The notes: a model not told the origin generated them from the sequence alone. Positions 33,130 through 46,286 are shown, counted from the first letter of the stretch. The stretch: 64,000 bases of DNA from Magnaporthiopsis rhizophila (GCA_003049465.1 PYSS01000055.1:179907-243906); one strand, 5' to 3'. Program-made: numbers and translations.

Positions 33130-35205
33130 GGTTGGGGTGGGCGATGGCGCGCAGGCGTTGTGCTGCGCTGTGCTGGTGGGCGCGTGAGGCTGTCGCATCC
33201 AAGCGTGAAATCAATCAATTCGATTTGTATAACCCAGTGTTTTGCCAGTGGGGCGCACGGTCCCCAGCTCCGATTTTGGATGGCTGCATGCATGCACTTC
33301 CCTGGGTCCGTGCATTGACCAGTCGCTGATCGGTGCTCGTGGGGGACCCGATGCTAAAGACAGGAATATCATCACTGGTTCTTTGTTCTTGGGTATCGAT
33401 CCAGCAATTTGGGTGCCAAGCTATATTCGGTCGATACACAATGCGCTTCCACACTCTCTGCCCTCATTGCGCAGGATGCTGAAGGCGGATTTTGGAGGGT
33501 GAGCGGTTAAGGTCGGCTCATGGAGCAGAGAGTGAACCTGCCGCCACAGATCCCGAGTGAACGGGGGCGGCACGCCGAGTGCTTAGGAACCGTCCCAACG
33601 TATCAATATGTGAAGAAAAATGCCCTCGCCAGCAGAGGGTCAAATGCTTGTCTCAGCAAGCTGTCAGTCAGTTCCTCACAAGCTTTGAAGGTTTAAACTC
33701 CCGGCCACTACTACGAATCCCCACTCTTCACTGCTCCCACTGCCCGGGCTTGTCAACAAGCCCCGGAAAACCGGCACAACGAAAGCTCTGTGAGTTGGCC
33801 GCCCTAGGGCGCGGCGCCTACACCGTGCGGCTTCGTAGTTGATTTGTTGGTTTTGATTTAAGGTCTGGATTCGAAGCTATGACTGGTTGGCAATCAAAAA
33901 GGTGAGGATTATGTCACATCGCTTGGGACCATCCACCGCGGGTTAACTGGTTCGAAATAGGTGAATGGGAGGGTGACTATTCAACGTCCTCCTCCCATCC
34001 AGAGAACCAAAGTATGATTAAGCGACTCAGCTCTGGCAACACTGAGGGCCTGATCGGCGGCACTGGCGGGTTGGAAAAATGGTGCGAATATACTGTTAGC
34101 ACTATATAATAGCACTGTAACAGATTCATGGACGACCTTACTGTACTTTTAAGGTCCTGCATGACCACGACTGGGAGCTTACATTGATCTACCCCTTGTG
34201 TTTCCGTATAAACCTCCTGGTCCATTGACAACCGTTGCTGACAGCTAAATTAGGAAAGAAGTGTCGAGGTAAATTCTTAGCGTCCACCCGAGTAGGAGCT
34301 CCCTGGCTGGTGTAGCCGATCAGGATCTGGTCTTCTACATGTGCCAGCTGGTGCCCATATGCAGAACTGCCCGGTCTCGGGCTTTCAAAGTATTCCTTCA
34401 CCTTTTGCAGAAGAAGAAAAGAAAAGAAAAAGTGAAGCTTCTTGGCTAATTGGGCCGACAAACCAGGAACCTCTAACTCCTCGTCAACAAGAAAAGGCAG
34501 GACGCTTGGGCATAATTTGCCCGCGGATCAGGAGTCGAGTTTCAGCAGTTATCTGAGCAGCCGGAATTCAGGAATGCATCATCAGCGGTGTCTCCTGAAT
34601 CTCAACACAGGCTAAAGGCGCCAGTCCGTCGTCGGTCTGTTCGCAAGCAAAAAGACGGGAATCTGGGACTGATCAAGCTTTGGCAAATGTCGGCAATCGG
34701 CTAGCCAAGAACGGCCGACAGAAAGCTTCGATCCGCAAACTCACGATGTGTTGCTGATCGCCAATGAGGTCAATTCCACAGCCAGACTCCTATTCCGGGG
34801 TGGAGACATTGCCATGAGCCCACCCATATGCATGGGTGGATGCCATGAACGCCGCTCTTCGCAGACTGCGCCCTCACCCGGATTCACCGTTGTTGCCGCC
34901 ACTCGTCTCGTGCCTGACACGCGCCGCTTGACCGGGGGCATGGAATTAGCTTCATGTCAACCTAGTCCTCACTCACCTCTCCCGGATGATTCGACGTCCG
35001 TTACCGGCCGCGGCCGGATGCCCCGATCAGGGGAGATCGGGGCCCTCGAGCGGGTTGCGTGAAGACTATTAAACCGTCACATTTTCCCACCCGAGCAAAA
35101 CGTCCTGATGGCCAGCTTCGGTCACGGGGCAACGACAACTCGTTTCTACCCTAACTTCCATTTGTGGTCACATTCATTCGTTCTACCCTACGCATCTGCA
35201 TCAAG
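33130..35205. other. Divergent promoter region between PP4R2 and the carboxypeptidase gene
   Basis: About 2.1 kb with no convincing gene. Small frames exist but have no recognisable motif. The section at 33840-34240 is AT-richer than its surroundings. Confidence 0.55.
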
Positions 35206-37033
35206 ATGCACTACACTCTTTTCCTCACCTCTCTCCTGGCCTGCGCCACCGCCGTCTCGGCCAAAACCAAAGGAGGGGGGCTCCACGCCAAAGGTCGCAT
35301 CGACCATCTGCCCCTGCCTGTGCAAATTCACAACGCCCACCAAGCCCCCAAGAGGCAAGTCGTCGAGCGAGCTGTCAAAGCCCCTCGTTTCCTAAATGCC
35401 AAGACCAAACGTAAGTATCCCGTACCCTTTCCCCCCGACACTGGCGAGGGAGGCATGTCGTTTGAGAGAGAGCTGCAGTTGCTCACGCTACGCTACGCTT
35501 CTCCCTAGCCTTCGCTGTCAACGGCACTGGCATCCCGGAAGTGACCTTCGATGTTGGCGAGTCGTACGCTGGCCAGCTGCCCATCAGCAGCGATCCCAAA
35601 GAGGAGAGCAAGTTCTTTTGGTGGTTCTTCCCGTCGACGAACCCAGCGGCCGAAAAGGAGATCCTCATCTGGCTCAACGGTGGTGTAAGCGGCTGCCCTC
35701 CTGAAGATGGAGTCTCTGATGGCTGGTATCGAAAAAAAAAGGATACTAATGGCGTTTATAGCCCGGCTGTTCGTCACTCGAGGGCTTCATGCAGGAGAAT
35801 GGACCGTTCTCTTGGCAACATGGCACCTTCAGGCCGGTGGCAAACCCCTGGAGCTGGCACACCTTGACAAACGTGGTCTATGTTGAGCAGCCTGTCGGCA
35901 CCGGATTCTCCACCGGCAAGGTTACGGCAACCAGCGAAGAGGACGTGGCCAAGCAGTTCATGGGCTTCTGGAAGAACTTCATCGAGCTCTTCAGCATGCA
36001 GGGCTACAAGGTCTACATCACCGGTGAGAGCTATGCTGGCTTGTACTGCCCGTACATCGCCAGCGCATTTCTCGACGCCAAGGACACGAAATACTACAAC
36101 GTCAAGGGCATGATGCTTTACGACCCAGACCTAGCCCCGCTCACGCTCACCCAGCACGCGCCTACCGTCTCCTTTGTTGACCACTGGGGCCCTCTGTTTC
36201 CCCTCAATGACACCTTCCGGGCCCAGATCCACGCGCGCGCGGACAAGTGCGGCTACACCAAATTCATGAAGGACTACCTCGTCTATCCGCCCAAGGGACC
36301 GATGACCGACCCGCTCCCGGGAATCGGGGACGACGGAGAATACAAGGACGGATGCGGCATGATCTACTACGACATCCAGTCGGCCATGGCGCTGATCAAC
36401 CCCTGCTTCAACGTCTACCACGTCACCACCACGTGCCCCCTCCTGTGGGACGTCCTGGGCTTCCCGGGCTCCAACGATTACGTCCCGGACGGCGCCAACA
36501 TCTACTTCGATCGGGCCGACGTCAAGGCCGCCATCCACGCGCCGGCCAACGTCAAGTGGACCACGTGCGCGCCCGGGTACGTCTTCGTCGACGGCTATGA
36601 CAACTCCTACTACCCGTCCCAGAATGGCATCCTGGGCGGCGTCATCGAGCGCACCAACAACGTCGTCATCGGCCACGGCGCCCTGGACATGATCCTGCAG
36701 GCCAACGGCACCCTCTTGTCGATCCAGAACACGACCTGGGGCGGCAAGCTCGGGTTCCAGTCCAGGCCCAAGGACGTCTTCTTCGTCCCCTACCACGACG
36801 AGGTGTCGCTGGGCACCATGGCCGGGGCCGGCAGCATGGGCGTGGTGCACACGGAGCGCGGCCTGACGTACGTGAGCGTCGACCTCGCCGGCCACATGGT
36901 GCCCCAGTACGCGCCGGCGGCGGCGTACCGCCAGCTCGAGTTTCTGCTCGGGAGGGTCAACTGCATGAACTGCACCAAGCCCTTCACCACCACCACGGAG
37001 CAGCGCTCGGTCCTTGAGCCGAAGAAGGCTTGA
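35206..37033 (+). CDS. Secreted serine carboxypeptidase (peptidase family S10)
   Basis: Exons 35206-35410, 35509-35684 and 35762-37033; 550 aa, phases close. The signal peptide is about residues 1-19 (hydrophobic core, ATAVSA then K). A basic propeptide-like stretch follows. The oxyanion-hole motif LNGGPGCSSLEG spans the second intron, which confirms that splice. The catalytic triad reads as S217 in GESYAG, D436 in GALDMIL and H505 in AGHMVPQ. Several N-x-T sites (for example NGT, NDT, NTT) suggest glycosylation. S10 enzymes remove C-terminal residues at acidic pH; this member looks extracellular or vacuolar and nutritional. The last about 25 residues are Thr-rich and lack a clear GPI signal. 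Confidence 0.93.
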
Positions 37034-39696
37034 GGAAGCCTTTTATTGGTTGCGGACGCTTGCTCGTCACGGTTTTCCTTCTCATGACTTTTAGGATAGC
37101 GGCTGGGACGGAATGCACACTCGTTTTTATTACATTCTTCCCATTGTACTCGACCGTCTCGACTGTTGTGATGTGAAGGCTTACTAATAGTAGTTTGTGC
37201 TAACCCGGATCACCAGGGCCTCTTTCGCAAACTGCTCTTTCTATTTCCGGAGTACCGTCTGTCTGGGCCACCAGGATTATAGGGGTTTCCTAATCAGGTT
37301 TGCCACCGGTGCATTCGCCAAAACAATTGCTTGGTTCACGCCGAAAGTTGCACCTCGCGGTTTGTACCCTACCGATTAACATTTATAAGCTGGAAAGCTA
37401 TAGTGGGCGTGTCTTGCTTTTTTCTTTTCTTCTTCTCCTTTTAAATCGTTTTCTTTCAACCTGTGCAAGGAGGTGTGGATCTCGACTCTGGACGGAAAAC
37501 GGCACCAAAAATGGCCAAAGATGGGACGGCATGTTATGCACTACCATGAGCGGCGGAGCATGTGGGGTGGCATCGCGAGACAAGAGCCCTCCGAGTCCGC
37601 GGAGAACCCGCATGGCACAGGGACAGACTGGGCACCGGCCATGGCCGACTTCCCGGATATGCTGGCATCATTACTGGGGCTCTCTCCATCTGTCAGTTTC
37701 TTTCTCTTTTTCTATTTTCCTTCGCTTGTGCATCTTGTATGCATTGTGCGTACGGTACGCACGCAGACATAACGCCAGTCATCCAATCCTCATTGATGCG
37801 AACTGGCGGGCGGTGCAGACGGACAAGAAATGTCTCCTCCAGTTGCCAAGGAACGAGCGTGGGGTACAGACGGAAAAAGCAAAAGAAACAAGGAAAACCG
37901 GGCTGCGACCCTTAAACAGGGGCCATCGATGAATCGAACGCCATCAGCCCCTCCCGTCGGCCGGACAGGAAGGAATTCGAGAACATTGAATTCGTGCTGC
38001 CTCCTTAACGTTGCAGCATCCGCGGCACACTAATTGTAGTGACGGTACACTGGGTACCTACCTAGGTACATAAGGCACGACATAGTAAACAGTCGCACGA
38101 CGCCGTCATCACGCTGACAGAATGAAAAAAGGAAACACGAGCAACCCCTGTGCGGCGTATCCAAAATGGCAGTTGTGCGAGCATGGAGGTTGCCGGCTGA
38201 TGTGTGCCGTGGGACCCGACGGCATAAACTGCCCTGCCTGCTGATGGCTCAGCCCACCCGCCCACACCACCCTGGCTGTGCCAATGCAGCAAAGGAGGGA
38301 TGTCCCCTCCTCCATCCCACCGGGCTTGCAGAAAATGTCGTCACCGGCCCGATCACGAGGTTGGGCAGGATGGAGGGTGTGCGATGGGAAAGATGGAGAC
38401 AAAGAATTGGAACGGAGAAGAGACCTCTTTTGATTCTTGCAGAGTGGTGATGCCTCGTGTCCATGTGCATCCATGGCCCGAATAGGCACCTTTGGAAATG
38501 TCCGCCGTGGCATTTTCAAGGGTCTCTCGTTGGGAACTGAGGCACCAAAACCTTGCCACCCCCGCCAGGCACGCGTGGCCTCGTGGAGAATGGCCGCGAA
38601 CACAGTAATCTCCCCGGATCCCTGGAAAGAGATTTTTTTTTTCTCTTTTTTTCGAGGCCCAGTTTCCCGCGGTGGCCGAGCTGAGCTGGTTGACTGGTCA
38701 AATGAAACCAACAGAACGGAGGAGAGCGCCGGATGTGGCGTGCAGGACCGAAGCAAGCAGAGGGTTTTTGTCCTTTGAGGCTGACAGCATCTGCCGTGGC
38801 GTTGGTCGTCTCGGATGGCCTGGATCGCCATGGGCAAGCTTCATACAGCCAACCAATGCGTTGGGAGAAAGCACCTAAGAGGAAAAATCGATAGCAAGAA
38901 ACGGTTTGGATGGATGGTGCCATCTGCTCGCACTGCCATACACTAGGTGTAGTCTCCATCGCACCGGCTGCCTCTCGCGCTAGTGCTGCGGACTACTGTA
39001 CGGGCGGTTGAGGTAGGTTCTGTGGAACCAAGAATAAAAAAAAGTATGCCTGGGAGCCCTGAACATGAACCCTGAGGATGCGCAAAACGGGGTCGCACTC
39101 CGAGAAACAAGACCGACCGACAGGCGACAAAAGAACCAGCAGATGCTCGCATTTAGAGGACGGGAGGTTGACTCTTCGGTCAAGCGACCCTTGCATGATC
39201 GTTTTCTTTTTTTCGGGCTCTCTTTTTTTCGTCGCAAATCAAAGCGGTGTGTTGGCCCTAGGCCTGGTGCTCTGTGTGACCAGGCTGCGGCCAGCCAAGG
39301 CGTCGGCGTCGACTAACAGAAGCTATCTGTGCCTGGGCGAATCGCTAGGCATACACACCTGGGATAGTAACCTTTTTCCCCTGCCTTTCGTCCATGTGTG
39401 GAGTGCTGTTTGCACACCCGACAGACATACCCAAAGCACAGGTACCAGGGTTGGATGCACCGTAGAGAGACTGAAATAGACATCGCATCGGAGTTGTGGC
39501 TTCCATTGCGTGCTGGTGAACTCGGGAGGGGGTAGCGACGCGCCATGATAACGGGCAACAAAAGAGTTCGTTTCGAGGCCAGACGTGCCATCCAACCGCC
39601 CAGGCCTCCCCAGGCCTCCTCCACAGGCCTAGCTCAAATGCCCCGAACACCAAGAATGTGTCAGAAACGACCGAGGTGATGCATCGATCTAGGCGC

Positions 39697-39739
<43 letters not shown>

Positions 39740-39749
39740 CNNNNNNNNN

Positions 39750-39788
<39 letters not shown>

Positions 39789-41267
39789 GTGCCATCCACT
39801 CCCGACTCGTGCCTCTGCCCGATTCGCAACACAAAGACGCCAGTACCCGTAGGACTGAGGGCCACCACAGAGCTACGGTAGTACCCTGATGTTCTGATGT
39901 AGGACCTTTGTTGTCTTTGTGCGACAACCCATCACCGAGCGCAACCAGGCCGGAGCCGCCATCGTTGTCGTATCGTGGCTGCTGAAGGTCTTGGCCTCCA
40001 ATCCAGATGCGGCATGCAGGGCTGCCTCCACCGGCGTATTTCCATTGTCCGGGCTCTCACGGCATTGGATGCTCAGCCCAGCCCAGCTCCAATCGAAAGG
40101 GAAAAAGAACAAGGGGGTCGGTCGATCAAGCCAGAACCTGGCACCCAGAAACCCGTAAGCGGTCCAGGACTTGCCCCCATGCCCACTAACGTCACACCCC
40201 TCCAGCACTCACTGCTGCCAAGCCTGCAAGCCAGCACAAGGAAGAGGCCCTTTTTAGACTGAGTAAAATACCCTCTCGCCCCTCTCCTGCGCATCCTCCA
40301 AGAACGCGGCCCTGGTCGTCCTCGAACACAACACACCCCTCGTCCTGTTTCAGCCGCCCGCCAGTGGAGGGAGCCGCGACAGCGACAAGCCCCTCGACCC
40401 CTGCTTCCACGCCGCAAAAATCCTCGTCTCGCCTCCCTTTTAATCGGGGGTTTGCTTTCGCTTTGCGCTCGCGTTTGACATTCTGACATTCTTTCCGTGT
40501 GCCGTCAGAACAAAGCGCAGCAGCAACAGCCAGCAACCGACTCACTCAGCTGCTGTATTTACCAACCTCGGCCGCTACCCGCCAGCAGGGAACATCCACA
40601 GCGCTACCTATCCACCCCTGGGCGCCACCATTTTGATCTCTGCACCGTCTCCACACTCTCCGCCAGTGCCACGCAATTCCCAGCGGGTGCGACCCACGGA
40701 CCCAGACACAAACTCTTTACTTGCTCAGCCAACCATTGATCTCGTGCGATCCGCTTCTTCCTCTTCACTCGACTTTGACTCTCCAACGTCCGCCAGCCGC
40801 CGCCACGATTAAACAACGCCGACCGATCTAACCGACCGACGACGCTCGCTTTCTCCCTACCGTTTGCCGGTGACTAAAATCAACTTCATTTCGCGGCCTC
40901 CAGAGAGGTCGTTTTTTCGTGCAAAACAACTCAACTACGTGAGACAATCAATCGCGAACCCACCCGTCGCCGATTCTTCAATCGACCGGATCCTATCGAC
41001 GACAAACCGTTCAGACAGGCCCGACTCCTCGCGCCGGGGGGAGTCGATTCATCCCCGCCCGACCTGGCTTACCAGCGCCAGGACTCGCGAGGGTCTTCTC
41101 TGGGCGAAGACCCGGGCGTCTCACACGACTTCCCGCCGACGCATCCGCACCGGTTGAACGAGCTCGACCAGACGCGGAGATCTCAGCAACAACAGTCTCC
41201 GTTCGACGACCCGGCCTACATTTATCGAACCGAACCGGAGGCTACGCCTTCCGCACCCCGTCGCAAA
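37034..41267. other. Long gene-poor region with T-tract gap
   Basis: No gene could be supported over about 4.2 kb. It contains a palindromic GTACCTA...TAGGTAC motif at 38053-38069, the gapped T-tract at about 39699-39787, and from about 40260 a C-rich stretch with many TCC and ACC triplets, probably the promoter and leader of the UPF0658 gene. The sequence is unusually rich in short homopolymers and has no long frame with coding character. Confidence 0.5.
39699..39787. repeat. Poly-T tract interrupted by an assembly gap
   Basis: A T homopolymer with nine N (39741-39749) in its middle. The true length and any sequence between the two T arms are unknown. Confidence 0.9.
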
Positions 41268-42507
41268 ATGCTCAGCTTCATCGCCACGAAATGGCCGAGG
41301 CTATTCTTTTCCATCACGTCCTTCCAGGCAATCATCTGCCTCGTCTTTGAAGGGTAAGTCGCCTGCTCCATGTGAACTTGTTTGACTGCTATCGGCCACG
41401 CGGCTGTGCGTACAAACAGCCATCGCAAACATGGTCGCTAACCAGGGGACCATCCAAACAGCTATGTTTTCGGTCGCTTCCAGAGCAGTCTAAAATATGT
41501 CCCTCCCGACCAGCAGTCACCCTTGGAAGGTGCACCTGCCCAGTCGATCCCGACGTTCCTGGCACTTTTCATCTTTGGCTTCTTGTTCCAGGTCGTGCTC
41601 GTCTGGGATGCCCTGCGGATGAAGAACACCATTCAGGTCATCGGCATCTGCGTGTCGAACCTGGCCATGATGCTGTACACGGTCATCCAGATCGACCAGA
41701 TCAGGCAGGCCATCGACACACTGGCCCTTCATAATCGACTCGAGAACACGACCTCGTCTGAGCTTTGGGGTGACTGCCAGCCTCTGCTCATCGCTATCCC
41801 AATCATCGTTGCTCTGTGCACGCTCGGTATGGGCTTCGTCGCGTGGAAGCTTTACCAGGAGTTCGCCTGGGACATTCTCAAGCAGATCGGCGCCGACTAC
41901 AGGATGAAGCGGCGTTTCCTGCACTACCAGGTAAGTCCCTTGAGTGGTTTCGCCACCTCGAACAGTGGAAAAAAAGAAAGGAGAAACAAATCACTCACAC
42001 TCGACCACGCCACAGGTTTATATCGCACTGCTCAAATTCGATTTTTTCTTCTTCCTCGGCTTCACGGTTCAATTCCTCGTCATCGTGGGCGGGTCTTCGG
42101 GCGCCGAGATTGTCCTGACCGGACTGGCGATTCCCGTGACGATTGCGATCCTGCTCTTTGCCGCATTCTTCACGCGTCGCGAGAACAAGATCGGCATGGG
42201 CTGCGTCATGGTCCTTTACTTTGGCGGCCTGTCGTACTTCTTCTTCAAGCTCGTGCGCATCTACCAGCCGAGCCACAGGGAAAAGTACAAGGCTATCGAG
42301 AGATCGCTGACGGCCTTTGCCGTCCTCACCATCATCCTCATCATCTTGACCATCACCAACGCCTTCGTCTGCATGAACAACTTCGGCGCTGGTCTCAAGA
42401 ACCATCTCAACAGCCCGCTCAGGGGGGACGAGGAGAAGCCTGACGCCCACTCCATCAGCCTGCATGATGTCAAGCCCCAGCTACCCAGCAGGATGACCAT
42501 CGACTGA
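41268..42507 (+). CDS. UPF0658 Golgi apparatus membrane protein
   Basis: Exons 41268-41353, 41462-41930 and 42016-42507; 348 aa, phases close. It is a polytopic protein with about eight hydrophobic segments, the first interrupted by intron 1 (FQAIICLVFEG/YVFG). Loop segments such as LVWDALRMKNTIQ, AWKLYQEFAWDILKQIG and ADYRMKRRFLHYQVYIALLKFD match the UPF0658 family, named from fission-yeast proteins seen in the Golgi. Molecular function is unknown. The short C-terminal tail is cytosolic-like and charged. The ATG at 41268 has an A-rich context (GCAAAATG); upstream the frame has no ATG. Its 3' end is convergent with rmd5 about 2.4 kb away. Confidence 0.85.
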
Positions 42508-43244
42508 GCATCTCGCACAATACGTTAATGACTTCGCTCTTTCGCGGCATCTTTTTCTTATCGCCATCTCGGATGCATCTCATTGCCCAACCGGATGGCG
42601 ACTACTTTTTTTTTTAAACTACTGATATCAGCTGCCGCATACTCGAAAGCTATCTTTTCTCGTTTTCGCGGAACGAGCTCAATCTCATCGAATCTTTCAC
42701 TGTCTTCCAGCGGGCCTATCCATATGTATGGGATATGGGAGTTGATTTGGAGAACACGCGTCCATCGCGGCGCAAGAGGATTCCATCGACAGGTACCACT
42801 AGAATGTACAAAGTTCACGACTTGACGAACTTTTTCTTCATTGAGGGGAAAACAGCGGAACGAGCATTGGGAGGAGGAATGTGACGTGGAGCAGGGGACA
42901 GATGCCTACCCTAAAACATGCACGCCCTTCCTCGTGGGCCAGGCTGCCGGTGCTTTATTGACCTTGACTTGGTGAGGTCGGAATCAGGGAGGGGGGAGTT
43001 GGAGGGAAACGGGAGCCGGATCTGTCTCCATTCATTCCCCACCGTCGTGGGGAAGCCATACCCGGCCATCAGCCATTTTGCATTTTCTCTCGTCTATTTT
43101 GTTTTTATGTCTGCTTTGTTTGCTTTTTCCATCTCCTCTATCTGCAATTTCCCTTTGAGTTCTTTTGCCAGCTCTGAGCCTTACTGCTGCTTTGCCATTT
43201 TCATTGTCAACGATTCCCAAGACCCCAGGCTAGGAACTGCCCTC

Positions 43245-43279
<35 letters not shown>

Positions 43280-44385
43280 TGTGTGTTGGTCTACCTAGAG
43301 GTTTCATACTCAAAGACGACTAAGTCCTCCAACCTACGAATCTTGCCTTCCCTCCCGTCCGTGATGTTTGCCACTGCGTTGATTTGATGCTTTTTTGGGT
43401 TTATGGGGTACCCGCCGTTTTTCGTTTTTGCAAGGCCCGCTCCGCAGATGGCAAGTTTACCGGGGTGGCTGATTTTCTTGGGACAGTGCTTTGAGACGAA
43501 AGATAGATAGAACCTTTTGTCGGCCGCCTGGCGTTGCTATATTCAGCAGCAAGCCACTTCTTATTTAGCCATCTTGGTATTAAAAGGGGGTGTCTATCTA
43601 TTTATGTATGTCCGATCTGGAGACGGGGCTCTGTCAGGTGATGGGGTTATGAATGAGCCCACGTGGTGAATTCGCCACTATGAGAAAGAATCGAAACGGG
43701 CAAAAAGAAGGCATCCTCTTACATAAACGGAGGAAACAGCCGGGACAGTCATCCCAAGGATTGGAGGGGATTGTACATAAAGCAGGCCCGACATCTCACT
43801 AAGGCATAAAATACGAGTCCAAATCATTCGTTCACGGACTTTTTTTTTTTTTTTTTTTTGGTTCGGTGCCAATAGGAATGTAGAGGTGAAGAAATCATGA
43901 CCGTCATTCGATATTTGAGTATAATATATAACACGGTCAATGAAACTGTTTAGGAAGACGCGTCGCCTGCGTCTGCCGAGGTCGGTTAGATAACCAGATA
44001 GCCAAGGCGTGATATAGAGCCCGACCCAATGTAGTTGCAAGTGAAGCTTGAGAAAGAGGAACAGAGTTGTGATCGAGTATGTAACTATCGGAATATTTCA
44101 AGTGAACCGCAAAAGAGAAAAAGAGAGAGTCAAAAAACAGGGCGTGCGAATAAAAAGTAACCCGAGCCGACTTTCATGATCCAATTACCCAGAACGCCAA
44201 ACCAACTCCGTCCTTGCCATCATTAAATGCGTGTACGAGCGAGTAAAATAGACAGAGGGGCGTGTGGAAGCTGATTTTCAGTGCTTCTGCCCAGAGTTCT
44301 AGGGGGCGTTAGAATGCGAAGAAGAAGAAAAAAAGAAAGAAACAAGCCAAGGCTAGCAGGCGCATAGCCCGGCTCTCGTCATCCG
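42508..44385. other. Convergent 3' region between the UPF0658 gene and rmd5
   Basis: No gene seen. It contains T-tracts (43245-43266, 43840-43859) and a GT dinucleotide repeat (43267-43286). Confidence 0.6.
43245..43286 (+). repeat. T-tract followed by (GT)10 microsatellite
   Basis: 22 T residues run directly into ten GT units. It is a simple repeat in an intergenic region. Confidence 0.92.
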
Positions 44386-44901
44386 TCAGTTCCAGTCGTC
44401 GCTCGCAACCACTCTCCAGGAGAGCTGGCCGTCCTCGCCTTCGGGGAGAAGCCGTAGAATATCGGTGGATGTTATGGCATTCCGGCGCCCAGACGGCGGC
44501 GAAGGGGTACGTCGGTCGACGGATACGGGCGTCAGGACTCGTGACGAGTCGCTGTCCGAGACACCGGGCGGCGAAAGATCCCTGTACGCATACCCAAAGG
44601 TATCACTCCGATCGTCGTCGCCGTCCTCGTCTTCGTCTTCGCCGTCTTCGCTGTATGTCGTTGCTGCTGCGGTGGGGCCGCGAGCAATAGCCTGTCTGCC
44701 TCGACCGCGTTGGCTTTCTCCCGACCCGCTGCCCTGACCTTGGTTGCTACGCCTGCCAGAAGAGACCCTTGTCCCGCGGTTCGCTCCGGTGCTGCCGCCA
44801 TCGTTCTCTCCAACCTCGATCCGGGTACCTGGTGTGGCCCCCGGACGCTGCCTGGCGATGGGTGCCGAGCACACGTATGTCGTGTCGCTGGACCCATTGT
44901 C
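44386..44901 (-). other. Open in-frame extension downstream of the rmd5 stop codon
   Basis: After the rmd5 TAG (44904-44902) the same frame stays open for about 171 codons to the next stop at 44386. It contains no ATG, so it is not an independent gene in that frame. The predicted peptide is disordered, with an RGRG-type Gly/Ser/Arg part, a long Asp/Glu run, and an ordered-looking end (TDILRLLPEGEDGQLSW...SDDWN). It could be 3' UTR, a read-through extension, or an alternative terminal exon joined by removing the stop: a GTAGGA donor overlaps the TTG TAG, and a CCAG acceptor 54 nt on keeps the frame. Which is true cannot be decided from sequence. Confidence 0.4.
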
Positions 44902-46286
44902 CTACAAGATGACAGGCCGAGCGTCTTTGATATTTCCTTCCGCAGGGCAATACGGGCACTTGAAGCGCTGGCCGTTCTTGATCAGGTTCTTGAGGCTGTC
45001 CCTGGCGAGCACGTGACCGCAGGGCAGTATCATGGGCGGGTTGCTCGTCGTCGTCTGCTCCTTGGAAACGGGGCAGACAAAGACCGAGTGGTACATAAAT
45101 GAGTGAGGGAGAGGCGTCTCGAATGCCAGCTCGTGGGCAGTGGTCCATTCTGCCCCGTGGGCCTTGGTGGCGTTCATGTACTTGACCAGGCGCGGGAGGG
45201 CGATGGCGCCGGCCGTGGCGGCGAGATATAGAGGCGACTCGGCGGAGAGGCCGAGCAGGGAGCAGAACTCGCGGGTGAAGGAGTTGGCGGCGTCGAGGAA
45301 AGCGGTTGGCGAATCGAAGAGTGACGCATATGGGGAGTCAGGCAGGTTCGGGGCGTAGACGAGGGCGCCAGCCAGGCGTTGGATCTCGACAAGGTGGCGG
45401 TCATGGAAGCGGGACATGTTGAGACGGCCATACTCGTATGCGGCACGGGGCCCGGCCGTCACGAATAGATGGACGTATTGCAGCTTGCAGAGCTCGAACT
45501 CGAGATTAGACCCGCGCGACTCGAGCTCTGTTGAATGGGAGCGGGACCAGTCGATGGCGGGACCGAGGTCTTGCCGTCGTAGAGCCTGAAGTATGTGGTA
45601 CATGTTCTCGAACTTGGCCTGGAGCTCTTGAGACTGCAGTGACATGGCGAGATCATCGGCTTGCCTGGTGTCCGCCTCCGATTCCATGGCCGTATCGGTC
45701 TCATCAGGGCTGCTATCCTCTCCGACCTCGGCGTTTTGGTCTCCATCGCCGGCACGCGACCTCTGGTTGGCCGAAGCGTTCCGCGCCTCGGCGATGAAGG
45801 TCCTGGCGACGGAGAACTGCCCCTCGCGCAGCAGGTGCATGGCGATGGCACGGTTTATCAGGGTGGCCTGGTCGTCCATGGCATCGTGGTCGGCGGGGAT
45901 ATTGGTGACGGGCAGCGCCTGGCAACAGAGGGTTGGTGCCAACGTCAGTACAGGAGCAGAAGAGATGAGGAGCAGGGTCGTCAGCAAAGGAAGCGGCCTA
46001 CCTTGTCGAGCGCTTTCCCGAGATCTCTCTGGACCTTTGACACATTGCGCAGATCGACATTGACGCGATCAAAGACCTCCTTGACTGGGTTTTGCAGCTT
46101 GGTGAGCGCGAGGGTTGCTGTGTGGGGGTCTCGGGCCGCGGCAACACTCTGCCTGGCCTCAGTGAGTTTCTGTATGAGGTCGTCGATGTCGGCAACCGCC
46201 TCGGTCAGCCGCGCTTTGCCGGCGAGGACCTGTATGTCCTTGTGGAGCTGCGGCATAGCATCCACCGGTTTGGGCTTGTCCGCCAT
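44902..46286 (-). CDS. rmd5: GID/CTLH ubiquitin ligase RING subunit Rmd5 (Gid2)
   Basis: Minus-strand exons 46286-46002 and 45918-44902; 433 aa, phase 0 junction. A helical N-terminus is followed by a LisH-type motif (about 115-137, INRAIAMHLLREGQFSVARTF) and a CTLH/CRA region. The C-terminal 60 residues (374-433) form the degenerate RING of this family: C377-P-V-S (second Cys replaced), then P-C395-G-H397 and KC416-PYC419. Rmd5 with Fyv10 forms the catalytic core of the GID E3 that ubiquitinates gluconeogenic enzymes when glucose returns. The natural end KDARPVIL fits family members ending shortly after the RING. The intron-1 donor is GTAGGC, a variant also seen in the possible donor at the stop codon. 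Divergent from the Stb6-like gene. Confidence 0.9.

Noticed and set aside
33840..33960. tRNA-like B-box sequence (GGTTCGAA) near 33949
   Set aside because: No matching A box, no acceptor-stem pairing and no anticodon arm could be found around it.
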